Shown: in pieces, positions 35,120 through 44,991 of the stretch | Layout of the letters: every line of letters begins with the position of its first letter | Position numbering within the stretch: the first letter of the stretch is position 1 | Assembly (NCBI GenBank): GCA_011316305.1 | Contig: SAUG01000086.1 | Location: 310,001 to 374,000 of the forward strand | DNA: 64,000 nucleotides | DNA from: Rusavskia elegans | Lineage: Eukaryota > Ascomycota > Lecanoromycetes > Teloschistales > Teloschistaceae | Reading direction: 5' to 3' | Translations under genes and position numbers: made by a program | Notes under the pieces: model-generated | The model's database searches: none | Seen by the model: the letters and a program-made list of their open reading frames with translations, nothing else | What the model was told of the DNA's origin: nothing

Positions 35120-36307
35120 CCTTGATCAACCACTTCCTCCCTTCCTTGGATACTGTCGTCTGGGGGCAAACATGGTACTGAAGAGGAAGAAAGTAAAAAG
35201 GATGAGAGGTGTCTTGTCAAGGTCTGATACTCATCATGCGTACTATCCTGCACAGCTGGAAATGATGTCTGAGACGGGCCAAACCGAAGAGATCCAGATG
35301 AAATCTCTAGTTGGACGGTGCCAAACCGTTTGCTGGATACAAGTGCGTCATCTTGATCCGGTGTGCAGGTATCCGGTTGGGTAGGATGTTGGAAGCATAG
35401 CCGAAGATACCATTCGTCCTGCCGAGCAATGGCAACTCGGTGCCCGAGGTCATGAAGAACGACTCAGCAGAACTTTGGAAGATTGGCAGGCGCAGTAGTG
35501 GAGGCGCGAGATTCGAAGGATGCATCGCATTCTCTGGGGTAAGGATCACTAGAGTCGTGTTAACTTACGTACCATGGATGTAAATCCCTCGACTAGGATG
35601 TCTTCTAGCTCGCATCATCCCAGGCTTCTCTCTTCTGATCACTAAGCCCGAGATTACCAATCATGGTAGGATTCCGTTGGTCGTCCCAAATAGGCTGATG
35701 ACATCCTCATGGCGGTGCTTGGAAAGGACTCTGGATGTAATTGTAATTGGAATCCTTGTGCCACCGATCACTGTTGACCCTCGGCCACTTATAGAATAGG
35801 CGACGATTTAGTCTACAAGGACTGACGTCTGTCAGCGAATGCAATGGTTCGGTCTTCCGGGAGTCACGGAAAAGGCACAATCGCACAATCACGATCCCGT
35901 GTTCCACCAATGTCGTATGGATCAGCTTCGACCATTCCAGCCCGTTGGCACCATGCAGCCCTGGATCATGCCACAGAGGTGCCTTCCAGTAGATGCATAC
36001 GTATTCGCTTATGCAACACGGGACGATACATGCGCGCGGTTGGTGATACGACTGTCGCAGAAATCGAGTGGACGTGGTTGGTGCGTTCGCCGACGATGCA
36101 CAGGTGTTAAGTCGAGGAGTCCGGGGAATCATGTGCTAAATTTCATGGTCGGACTTGTGCTCTGGCCGCTCTTCCGTGGTGGACCGTTTGAACACATCGT
36201 CCCTAAGCATCCATCTCGTGCGGATTGCGGAGTAGGCAAAGAACGAATCATCAGACGCTCAGTGTTCAGTATCCTGGCGGTGGAGGAGTCCGGTGGATCC
36301 GCAGTCC

Positions 36308-36363
36308 AATTTCGTTGGCTTTGACGTGCAATTTAAATTTCGTTGGCTTTGACGTGCAATTTA
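36308..36363. repeat. Perfect 28-bp tandem duplication
   Basis: The unit beginning AATTTCGTTGGCTTTGAC occurs twice head to tail at 36308-36335 and 36336-36363 with no mismatch, which points to a recent duplication. Neither copy lies in an identified gene. Confidence 0.9.
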
Positions 36364-36587
36364 GGTTGGGCGGCGGGAGAGGGCGCTGCAGATGGCTGGT
36401 CCGATAGATGCAACAGGTCACGGCCTCCTTTGTTGGAATCACGGCTGCCAATCGTTGGTCGTACTTGGCTGTTGCATCTTTCCACTAGGCCTGAGCATCT
36501 GCTAGAAGGGCGCGTAACGCACGCTCCTGAATGGCGCTCTCCGCGCGCTTGAGACAGGAGTTGTTACAGCTTGCGCAAGAGCGAGGC

Positions 36588-37200
36588 CTAGCAGACGATG
36601 GTCCTGTAGAACATGTCATTGTACACGGCGTGCATTGAGGAGTGGGGGGCCAGAAAGCGAAGGTTGTCCTTGATCTCCGTGTGAGTGGCCCAGTATGGAT
36701 AGACAGGATCGATTCGGCCAACGTCTTGAACCCGGATTGATGTAGAACAGGGGATGGAGCATACATGGGAAGGCCATAGGGGGTCATACATGCTCCGTAT
36801 CAGCAGCCAAATCCCCCAATCTTTTCGAGAGAGGCTCGGTGGACAAGAGAAGCACGTGACCGTTCCTCGCTGCGCGATGCATGCAAGTCCACGTTGGGGA
36901 TAGCTGGGCCTTGGCTACCCGATATTCGAGATGGGGGCTGATGACAGGGGCATCTGCAGCTAACATCTTAGCGTTTTAAGTGTCCTCTAGTGTCGCGCTA
37001 CTTACCCATGTCCCGCGAATCTTGGAATGCCCTCCTTTAGCAATATAGTGACCATCACCGCTGTCAGAGACAAACCTCACCCTCAACACACTGTGCCCGC
37101 GCGCATATGTGTAGTACAGCAGGATCTCGGAGCTGAATCGACTCCAGACTAATCGAAGTCTCTCTGGCCAGCAGGGGTTCCGGCGCACCGGTGGAGTCAT
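36588..37200 (-). CDS. Possible small spliced gene, unidentified
   Basis: Three open segments on the minus strand can be joined. The first starts at ATG 37200 and includes GHSVLRVRFVSDSGDGHYIA and runs to HSKIRGTW. A GTAAGT donor lies near 37009 and an AAG acceptor just before 36966, then LAADAPVISPHLEYRVAKAQ continues to LGDLAADTEH. A GTATGA donor and a CAAG acceptor lead to VGRIDPVYPYWATHTEIKDN and FLAPHSSMHAVYNDMFYR, ending at TAG 36588. The translated text looks protein-like and keeps frame, but I do not recognise a family, and introns 1 and 2 are inferred from minimal signals. It may be a real lineage-specific gene, a relic, or chance. Confidence 0.25.
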
Positions 37201-37935
37201 GGCCCAATTGAAGCTGTCCTTCTCTATTCTCGTCCGTTATCCAAGCAGACCTGACAGGATGAACACTGCGCCGACTCGTTCTAGTCCCGCCCTCGGCGCC
37301 GGCACGACTCGTCACTTAAAACTGGTGCGAGAGCGGTTTCCGTTTGACATCGCAATTTCTTTCCATAGGCAGGCCAGGCGCTGCCTTCCGTCCAAAAGCT
37401 ATACACCTCAAGAAAGCTTGGGACCCTTGGACGTGTCCGCAGTGAGGACATATCAACTTCCTGCTGTGGTTCTCAACCCATCCTTCTTCAGTGGTTGACT
37501 GTCCTGCCTCCGCGGTTGCTTCTTACGTTCTCGACGGTGACGGATCTAAGCCTCGACCGTTACCGCTTCGTCTTTCCAACGGCCTTCCAAAACTGAGGAC
37601 GACTCCCTATGCAGTTCGCTGCAGACTAGCCCGCTTTCTTCACCTTCTTTAGCTTGACCCACACCTGCCCGAGCCCACGAGCCGTTGTAGCTGCCTGGAA
37701 CAACAGCCATCCTTTGCTGCATGCTAGCCCACGTCATTCTGCAATAACCCCCTTGTTGCCTTGTTGACACACCACCACCACCCTTCCGACCCCAAACCTC
37801 CCAAGGGGCACAACCTAGCACAGGCGGCGCTTGTGCATCGAAGCGCTGTGCAAAGCCGTTTCAAGCCAGACGGGTCTGGGACATCAGTACATTAGTTGGT
37901 CCTGGCTGAGTCTTTTCATCCTTTACCACCAAACA

Positions 37936-38583
37936 ATGACAGTCTTGTACCCTCTCAGGCACCACAACTCCCTCGAATCTGATATCGCTCGTATCATTCT
38001 GACCTTTCATCACCACGAACCCATGGCACCACGACGGCACGCTCCCGGATCCCCCGGACCATACCAATATTGTGGAAATTCATCGAGAGCATCCCACAGT
38101 TCCGACTATCCTCGTCGTCGTAGCGTAGCCATTCAGGATCTCCTGAATCCCGTCAGAGAGGATCGTCAACCCGAACGGCATTTGGACTACACCGGCAGTG
38201 ACCATGGGCGAACGTCAAGTAGACACTCCAGTGTGGATCGTGCATCTCTGGTTTCGGCTCAGTCTAGAACATCAACCGGTCGTCGCTCTCCTCCAAGGGG
38301 CCATGGGCGCCGTGAATTCCGTCCAACATACACCGAAGAGGAAGTTCACTTTATCTGGTATCATCGTGTCGATCTCGGATGGGAGTGGAAGGAGGTCCTG
38401 AACGCCTTTCACTCTCAATTCCCTGGTAGGCTGCGAGGTGCGAGCGGTATTCAGTGCAAGTATTACCGTCATCTTGAGGGCCACGGCATTCCACAGGTCC
38501 GACAGCGGGACCGAAAAGCAATGGCCGCTCAGGAATATGGTATCCGTGCTAGGACGGGTTTGTGGTATCCTTGGATGCGTTAG
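37936..38583 (+). CDS. Myb/SANT-like DNA-binding protein (fungal, short)
   Basis: A single-exon ORF, 215 aa from ATG 37936 (context AAACAATGA). A later in-frame ATG at 38023 (MAPRRHAPGSPG) is an alternative start. The N-terminal half is Ser/Arg/His-rich and probably disordered. The C-terminal half holds the fungal helix-turn-helix signature YTEEEVHFIWYHRVDLGWEW followed by FPGRLRGASGIQCKYYRHLE. Its spaced aromatic/Trp residues are those of a Myb/SANT-like fold found in many small mould transcription regulators. The target is unknown. It is convergent with IWR1. Confidence 0.7.
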   Translation: MTVLYPLRHHNSLESDIARIILTFHHHEPMAPRRHAPGSPGPYQYCGNSSRASHSSDYPRRRSVAIQDLLNPVREDRQPERHLDYTGSDHGRTSSRHSSVDRASLVSAQSRTSTGRRSPPRGHGRREFRPTYTEEEVHFIWYHRVDLGWEWKEVLNAFHSQFPGRLRGASGIQCKYYRHLEGHGIPQVRQRDRKAMAAQEYGIRARTGLWYPWMR

Positions 38584-38963
38584 ACGGCCATTGAACATTC
38601 AGGTAAGGAAAGGGCACTATCAGAAGGTAGATATCCGTTAACAGATTCTCAGCGTTGCTTCGACATCATTTCATATACTCTACTTACAATCGACGTCGAT
38701 ACGTGCCAGCCGTGGCCGGTTGCGTCGGTTTTTTCTGGTCTTTGTCTTTGTCTATCATTGAGAATGCGAGCTGGCGGTAGCCTCTCATATCATTTATGCT
38801 TGGAAGATTACTTGGGCAACCTCTCACTTGGTGGCGGCGATTTGTGAATCTTTCATGGTTTTTTGGCGCCGAGAGAGGTTCTGGCATGCTTATTCGCAGA
38901 GGTGCAAGATCACTTACCATATGGGCAGCCACTATAGCCAAGGGCTACAGAAGATCTTGCAAT
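38584..38963. other. Convergent intergenic region
   Basis: 380 bp between two stop codons. No gene seen. Confidence 0.5.
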
Positions 38964-40468
38964 TCAACAGGATTCCCACGTGTTCTTTGCATGGGTCTCT
39001 TCATCAGACCAGTCAATGTTACCGTCAAGTTCTTCCTCATCGAAAGCACTCTGCCAATGCCTGTAAGTATTTCTGTCATACTCGTCGTCACTGTCAAGCT
39101 CGTCCTCGGGATAGTCATTGCCATAGTAATCCTCCGCTATCTTAATCAGCCAAGAGGAACAGCAGTAGATCGTTAGCCGGAGTGAACAAACCATTTTCAT
39201 CTTCTTCGTCGCTGCTCCAACCGTCATCGATTGACTGCTCCTCTTCTCCATAAAGCTCCCAGGTCTCCTGGTCCTCGTCTTCAATGACCAGCAAGCCTAC
39301 CTGACCGGGGCCCGCGGTCTCCAACGACGTGCTTGGCAAAGCAAAGGGTCTCTCCGCTATCAGGTGTTCGGGTTGACGTACGTATACATCGACAACGAAG
39401 GTATCAGGATCTTCTTCATCTTCTCCGAGTTTCACGACATTCTTGTGGAACTTCCCAGAATTGATTGACGTGTCTGCCTCTTCTTCTTCTTCTTTCTTCG
39501 CCAAGCGCGGCTTTGGTGGCTTTGGCATAATCTTAGGGCCCACCTTTGTGATGAGATGACGAGGTTCATCTGCTCTCAGGGTCTCTTCGAGGGCAAATTG
39601 CTGCAGCTCACGGGCCAGCCCAAGCGAGGCATCAGAGTCATCGCCCGGCGCGGCAGCTTTAACCTGGGAGCTTGCAGTATCGGCCGTTGAGTTGGCGACG
39701 TCATCGTACGGCTGCTTCCACGTCTGAGCTCTCCAGTTCCGCTCGGCTGGTGACGCAAGCGGCCGTTTCCTGGGGGTTGAAGGCTCAACCGAAGTCCTGG
39801 CAATATTGATGTTCGAGTCGCTGTCCCTTTCCGAATTGCCAGCGCCAATTTGAACACGAGACTTCAACTTTCCGAGTCCATGCGTTCGCTCCACGAAAAC
39901 AGCAAATTCTTTCTTCTGCTTTTTCCTGTTCTTCTGGACGCCGCAGCGCCGCACAGACGAACTCCGTATCGATGGTGATTTCGAACTGATAGTTGCTGGA
40001 GTGAAATGGAATCTTCGAGGCTCGGTGGGCAGACAAGGAAGCCAGCGTTGGCGAGCATCTGGTGGTAAGCGCCCAAGCTTGCTCTCTTCACGTGGCTGAC
40101 TAGTTGGGTCCTCGAGTGTCTGGTCGGAAGCAGTGGATTGCAAAGACGATGAGTGATGTGCTTGTGATGCTACAATGTCGCCTTCTGGCAGTGTTGTCTT
40201 AACCGTGGGAACCTGCGGGGGACGGTGTGCGGTATCTGAATGTCGGTTCTTTGCCGACGTAGAGCTCTGATGATTTCTGTTCTTTAAGTCGTCCTGGGAT
40301 ACTCTGTTCCACACAAGAGTCTGCTTTGTCTTCTTGTAGGGAATATCTGTGCCGGTTAGTCCACAGAGCAACAGGCAAACCGAGGGAAGGTAGGCAGCTA
40401 CATAAGGCGTCAACGGGCTCTTCATCTCGACGACGTTTCACCGCTATTCGTTCAGGTGGAAGTGCCAT
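38964..40468 (-). CDS. IWR1: Transcription factor Iwr1-domain protein (RNA polymerase II nuclear import)
   Basis: Three exons: 40468-40402, 40346-39192 and 39136-38964 (1,395 nt, 464 aa). Iwr1 binds assembled RNA polymerase II in the cytoplasm and directs its import. The N-terminus MALPPERIAVKRRRDEEPVD has the basic nuclear-localisation cluster KRRR and joins YIPYKKTKQTLVWNRV across intron 1. The diagnostic Iwr1 motif is WELYGEEEQSIDDGWSSDEE followed, across intron 2, by AEDYYGNDYPEDELDSDDEY. Intron 2 has the unusual donor GTTTGT and acceptor GATAG, both needed to keep this motif in frame. The middle is low-complexity, Pro/Ser/Glu-rich, with VVDVYVRQP as a conserved island. Confidence 0.87.
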
Positions 40469-40869
40469 ACGGACTGCCGCTTTCGAACTGTGTACGGTAA
40501 AGGCTTCAGACCCTTGAAGGGATATGCTAGTTTTCTGTATGCACTTGTGGATGAATTTAGTGCCACGCCCCACACAACGCGGAAAATGGATGATCGCCAG
40601 GTCCACAAGGCAAGGAATTTACTTTACTCTAGTCTTATATCGCGTGAATAGTGATTGACGACACTTTTTGTTTGATGCTTGCGCTCTACCCGAGTTTCAA
40701 AAGTCGCCATGCATCGCCCCCAGTAGTCGCGTCAAATAGCGTGCTGGGGAATGACCCCAGTCCGAGTCGAGTCCTAATGAGAATCTAGAACTTGGGAAAG
40801 ATGAAAGGTGCTTAAGGGAAATCCACCAGAAGGTAGCCATAAAGTATCTAGTGTCGTCGTGGACATGCA
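40469..40869. other. IWR1 promoter and 3' flank of the coiled-coil protein gene
   Basis: About 400 bp, no gene seen. It contains short AT-rich tracts near 40620-40660. Confidence 0.5.
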
Positions 40870-43035
40870 CTATGGCCGCTGTCCGTATGCTTGCTGATAC
40901 CATATTTCACCATAATCGGGGGTTTGATAGATTGGACTGCTGGGCCCAGGAGCTTCTGCCACTCCTCGATACGCAGGGTGGTCTCGGATGTCTGGTGCTA
41001 CCCCATCGGTTGATCCGGACGGTGCAGAGACTTCTTTCCTTCCACTCCGCTCGTCGCTCCTCCTAGCTGCAGCTCGGCTGCTGGCGGTAGTGGAACGCCG
41101 GCCATTGCTACTGATCACGCTGTGCTGCGTACTTGCCGATCCGCTGGTCGCACCACTGGCATACGGCTGCCGGTACTCGTGACGAGATGACGCTGAGGCG
41201 TGCGTACTCCTAGAGCGCCGACGTGGAGACCCCTTGTTCTGCGAACATGTAGACGGCTCCTCCCGCTCGCTCTCACTGGCCTCCACCACGGCACGCTGAA
41301 AGTAAGTCCCAATCTCACCCATCCTCTCGTCAAGTCCATTGAGCTTTCTTTCCATTGAGCCAATGGAGCCCTTCATTTGATCATCGGCTTGGGATACATT
41401 TGCGAGCTCCTTACGCATACCGCTCACTTCCTTTCTTAAGTCCTTCATCTCAGCCTTGAGAAACTTCAGCCCTTTTTCAATGGTCTCCTGCGGTTCCTCA
41501 GTTCGGCGTACCATCTTGTCAATCGTCCGATCTGTATTGTCGGTCGTCAGCCTCATGAGACTGCTGAAGCAACTCTCGATGTGATGATGGAGGTTAAGCT
41601 CCATCTGCACCAAGCCCGCGGGCAAAGATCCTGAAGGTTGGAAGCCCGGATACGACAGTGGTGGCGGCGGCACTGAGTTATGCCTCGTGTGGGCTGGGAA
41701 GCGAGGTGTTGTCTCAGCTGCCGATGAAGGCGCACTCATTTGCGCAAAGGAGTTGCCGTTGCCGCTGGGTGCCCATGAGCTCTGGGACCGCAGCGAGTGA
41801 GTGTATCCTGATCCGTGGCTAGATTCTCCGGGATACTTCTGCAAAAGTATTGGCACGTCGCCAGAGGTTTGCGAGAACGAGTGCTGGTCGACTTCTGCGA
41901 GTGGGGGTGGATCTTGTCGTCTATAGAATGGACTGAAAGGCGGAAGTGTATAACCCTGGCAAAGTGTTATTGCCAATCTTTTGCCCTTTGTCAGAAGTCT
42001 TTCACTTACTACATTTGGGTCGTTTTCCCATACGCCAGCGTAATCGTTCGGCGAGTAGACCATCGGATGCAGGATCTCTCCTGAGTACTGTGGAAGGAGG
42101 TAATTCCCATTCCGATGGGATCTATTGGAAGTAGGCTCTATCTGATCTTCGATTCTCTCTGGGGGATCAGCATCTTCAATGACACCGGTGAAGCTTAAAA
42201 CACGGTGCATTTCATTCTGGCCTACGTATCCCACCTCGCCTGTTCTACCAAAGGTACCCACTCGGGTGGGATTCAACGATTCATTACCAACAATCAGCCC
42301 CTCAGTCGATAGAGGTTGTCTCTTCTCATTTGAGGAAGCACCCGTCGTCTCCTTCGATTCTTGGGATGTACGTGTGCTTGCGCTCGCAGGTAGATGATTT
42401 TCTTGGAGGTATCGACGCGTAAGAACAGGCGTTGATTGTACTTGCCGGCTCGGGCTCGCGTTCCACCCTCCTGTGGACTCGGTCGATGTGCGGAAGGGGT
42501 CAGGCGTGTTGGTGGATGGAGGAGCAGATGCTGGGGCGACTTCGCGATTGTTGTTCTGCGTTGGGAGCACTCCTAAGATCTGGGAAGCCTTTTGTGAGAC
42601 GACAAGGGGCGGCGAGGTAGGCCGCTCCACAAAGTCTTTTTCATCTTTCGTGGACTTGCCTTTGCTCCTCGTGTGAGAATACTTTTTACGTACTTGATTG
42701 GCGGTTGTCGCCTTGGTCGTAAAGAGGAGGGGCTTCGGCACAATGGGGTCAGTCACTGCTCGAGTTTTTGTGTTTGGATTCATTTGATCTGGTACTATCA
42801 AAGGCGTTGCCGGCTGAATATACGGGCGATTTTTTCTTGCCGTCAGAGGCTTCTCTCCCGGAGATGGTGAGGCTTCTGGAGTAGGTGGCATGGGCTTGTT
42901 CTCGTACCTGTCGCGATTGGTAGCGGTTGGTGTCCTAGTATGCACTTGACCTGCCCATGAATTGGGTCCCAAATGAACAATCCTAGGAGGTGTAACATCG
43001 GGTAGCTTGACCCTAGGTGGATGAGATTGTGACAT
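40870..43035 (-). CDS. Large low-complexity protein with a coiled coil, function unknown
   Basis: The open frame is 721 codons. A likely 54-nt intron (42009-41956, GTAAGT...TTTGCCAG, with a CTGAC branch-like site) contains no stop and is a multiple of three, so spliced (703 aa) and unspliced proteins would both be in frame. The first ~480 residues are Ser/Pro/Thr-rich and probably disordered. A helical segment then spans about 490-610 (MELNLHHHIESCFSSLMRLT, then EKGLKFLKAEMKDLRKEVSG and MRKELANVS), with heptad spacing typical of a coiled coil. The C-terminal ~110 residues are Ser/Arg-rich and end in PIYQTPDYGEIWYQQAYGQR. No enzyme domain, signal peptide or membrane segment is visible. I do not recognise the family; a scaffold or cytoskeletal adaptor is possible. 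Confidence 0.75.
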   Translation of the reverse strand: MSQSHPPRVKLPDVTPPRIVHLGPNSWAGQVHTRTPTATNRDRYENKPMPPTPEASPSPGEKPLTARKNRPYIQPATPLIVPDQMNPNTKTRAVTDPIVPKPLLFTTKATTANQVRKKYSHTRSKGKSTKDEKDFVERPTSPPLVVSQKASQILGVLPTQNNNREVAPASAPPSTNTPDPFRTSTESTGGWNASPSRQVQSTPVLTRRYLQENHLPASASTRTSQESKETTGASSNEKRQPLSTEGLIVGNESLNPTRVGTFGRTGEVGYVGQNEMHRVLSFTGVIEDADPPERIEDQIEPTSNRSHRNGNYLLPQYSGEILHPMVYSPNDYAGVWENDPNVVSERLLTKGKRLAITLCQGYTLPPFSPFYRRQDPPPLAEVDQHSFSQTSGDVPILLQKYPGESSHGSGYTHSLRSQSSWAPSGNGNSFAQMSAPSSAAETTPRFPAHTRHNSVPPPPLSYPGFQPSGSLPAGLVQMELNLHHHIESCFSSLMRLTTDNTDRTIDKMVRRTEEPQETIEKGLKFLKAEMKDLRKEVSGMRKELANVSQADDQMKGSIGSMERKLNGLDERMGEIGTYFQRAVVEASESEREEPSTCSQNKGSPRRRSRSTHASASSRHEYRQPYASGATSGSASTQHSVISSNGRRSTTASSRAAARRSDERSGRKEVSAPSGSTDGVAPDIRDHPAYRGVAEAPGPSSPIYQTPDYGEIWYQQAYGQRP

Positions 43036-43453
43036 CTTGTTCTGTTAGGACCAGACGGTGTGCAACGACAATAGCGGAAGAAACATGAGAAGCAAGTGGA
43101 CAGCGGGAAACAATAGAGATATCGACAATGCTTCAATCGGGGGGTTTGCAAAGAATGATAACAGAACAGTCTTTCGGTGCCGAGTACGGTATGGTCTCAG
43201 TTATAGCACGAATAGTCGTCGTTTTGTTGATTGTAAACATTGTAACTTGGATGCTTTGACCAACGATGAACCACGTGAGCTCAGCAACGGAGAATTGTGT
43301 TGATTTTGTATGGCGCTTGGTCTACAACCCGGTGTCCTTCACTTATATTCACTGTGCCCTGTGGCGCTGCTCCTTTCTGCCAGCACCAAATCTTGAGATA
43401 TGCGAACCATCCGTACTTGGTATGATGATACTGCAACATGTAGTAGTCCGGTA
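43036..43453. other. Intergenic region
   Basis: About 420 bp between two minus-strand genes. It carries the promoter of the coiled-coil gene and the 3' flank of the CBM48-like gene. No gene seen. Confidence 0.5.
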
Positions 43454-44111
43454 CTATTTGGCCTTCCTGCCGAAAAGTAGGATCCAGACTAATTGGAGGC
43501 ATTGGAAGAATAATTGCAGGATGCTTCCACGTGTGGCGGGTGGAGCTGGACTTTTGTTACTCGAGGAATCTGATGAGTCAACAGAAATCTGTTTGCTTCG
43601 GCGCAACAACTCGCTAGGGTCTGACAGAGAGAGAGTTCGGTCCTCATCGAGGATCGGCGAAGGTCCTCCCTCTGTAGTTGACTTTTCTCTTTCGTCTTGG
43701 TTCGAGAAGTCTTTGATGCCATTCATGGCTGGATAAGGTTGAGCGGTGTTACCCACAGTGTCTTTCGAATACGATGTCTCATCCGCAGCTGTTGTGTCCA
43801 GCACTTCTGGCTTCGGTGGCGGTGTAGTGACGACCAGACGGTTGTTGAGGTTTCGGAGGGCATCGGTGATTGTATCGCTGATCAGGATGATGCACTTTGG
43901 GAGGGCTTACTGAAGAGATACCGCCATCGGGAGCAGTACTATCCTGGTCAACGATCGAGCACTCCAGCTCATGGGATTGCCACCTGGGTAGGGTGAACGA
44001 GCCAGCGACATAGACTGGAGGTTGGGCGCCTGGACTCGTGAAACGAATCTCGACGGCGTAGGTAGTTGGCCCCTTGGAAGAGTCGAGAATGTTACAGGAA
44101 TATTGAAACAT
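43454..44111 (-). CDS. CBM48 (AMPK-beta-like glycogen-binding) protein with C-terminal hydrophobic tail; frame unresolved
   Basis: Two overlapping minus-strand frames belong together. The first (44111 downwards) gives TTYAVEIRFTSPGAQPPVYV and AGSFTLPRWQSHELEC, the start of an AMPK1-CBM domain as in fungal CBM48 proteins. The second (about 43885-43454) contains ALRNLNNRLVV, which looks like the end of the same domain. It then has a Ser/Asp-rich linker and a hydrophobic end ILQLFFQCLQLVWILLFGRK that could be a tail anchor. The usual middle with an aromatic YKFR...WW segment is missing. The shift between frames (+1) is not cleanly explained by the GTAAGC donor at 43910 with any obvious acceptor. 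It is either an unusual intron, a frameshift, or a decaying gene. The start is also uncertain; a 5' exon may lie further upstream. Confidence 0.5.
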
Positions 44112-44991
44112 TGTCAGATAACGTAGGAGATTGACGGAGAAGAGATAGAGTAGAAATAGTACGACCAGAGTTTCTGGGAAAGCAGCTCAAGCCAGCTGGT
44201 GACGGCGACGGCGAACATTCACTTGAACATATAGCAACATGAAGATTCCGGCTCCACCATGTAGCTCGAAGGATGTAGTATGCCGTTCCATTTTCTCCCT
44301 TAACGTACACATGTTTCTCTTGGTGGAACAATCGATCAAGCTATTGGGTAGCACTCTATCCATGGGTACCGTTGAAGATTGCCGTTTTGATCCGCCATAA
44401 AGAGAGATATAGCGATCGATCGGTCGAGAACGATTAAGTCGAGGTGGCGATTGTTGTCATCCGATGACGTGATTAATCGATGCGAAGTTTAGAAGCTCGT
44501 GATTTAGCGGCTACAATAATACACATCCAATCCGAATACCACGAAGTCGCTTTCAACAGCCTCGTACCTACTTTAAAGAGCAATGTGAGCTCCATAGCTG
44601 TTTAGTATAAAGGTAGGCTACATCCTGTCCTGAAGCTCTCGGGTCTTGCTTGAGCCAGTAGAGCTACATTGGAGGACACTGTTATTATTAAGACGATTTT
44701 GACCGGAAGAAGCACCTGCTGCTTGACTTGCTTTGCTACTCCTCTCCTTCCGTTTGCTGCTGTCCTTTCCTTTCGTTCTTGCGGTATATCTTGCGCATAT
44801 CCTTGAGCCCGTCGGCTTCTCTACCTTGCTTGGGAATTGCTTCCGAGGTTGAAAGATGATGCCGGACAGCGCTGCTCACTCGCTGTACCTGTACCATGCC
44901 AAAGCATACGCTGCTCAACAGATAATCAAGCGGAAGAAACTTGGCTCATCACCCAGTTCGTACACTCCAAGACCCAAGGGCCGAACTAGCT
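44112..44991. other. Divergent intergenic region between the CBM48-like gene and POL4
   Basis: About 880 bp. A minus-strand open stretch at 44331-44092 could contain 5' sequence of the CBM48-like gene. Short AT-rich blocks lie near 44520 and 44600. No secure gene seen. Confidence 0.45.

Larger units (their letters stand above)
33600..37935. other. About 4.3 kb of normal-GC DNA without a secure gene
   Basis: Only short, overlapping ORFs occur and none carries a recognisable domain. The first ~130 bp may be extra coding sequence of the RRM-like gene. Composition is like the genic DNA, not like the RIP-altered right end. Contents worth naming are a 14-bp direct repeat (35062-35119), a 28-bp perfect tandem duplication (36308-36363), a tRNA-like T-arm at about 35020-35040, and a possible spliced minus-strand gene at 36588-37200. 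The block may hold decayed or lineage-specific genes, long leaders or noncoding RNAs. Confidence 0.45.

Noticed and set aside
35707..36324. Overlapping ORFs of 80-160 codons on both strands
   Set aside because: They are in mutual shadow, carry no recognisable family and need no splicing logic. No evidence of coding.
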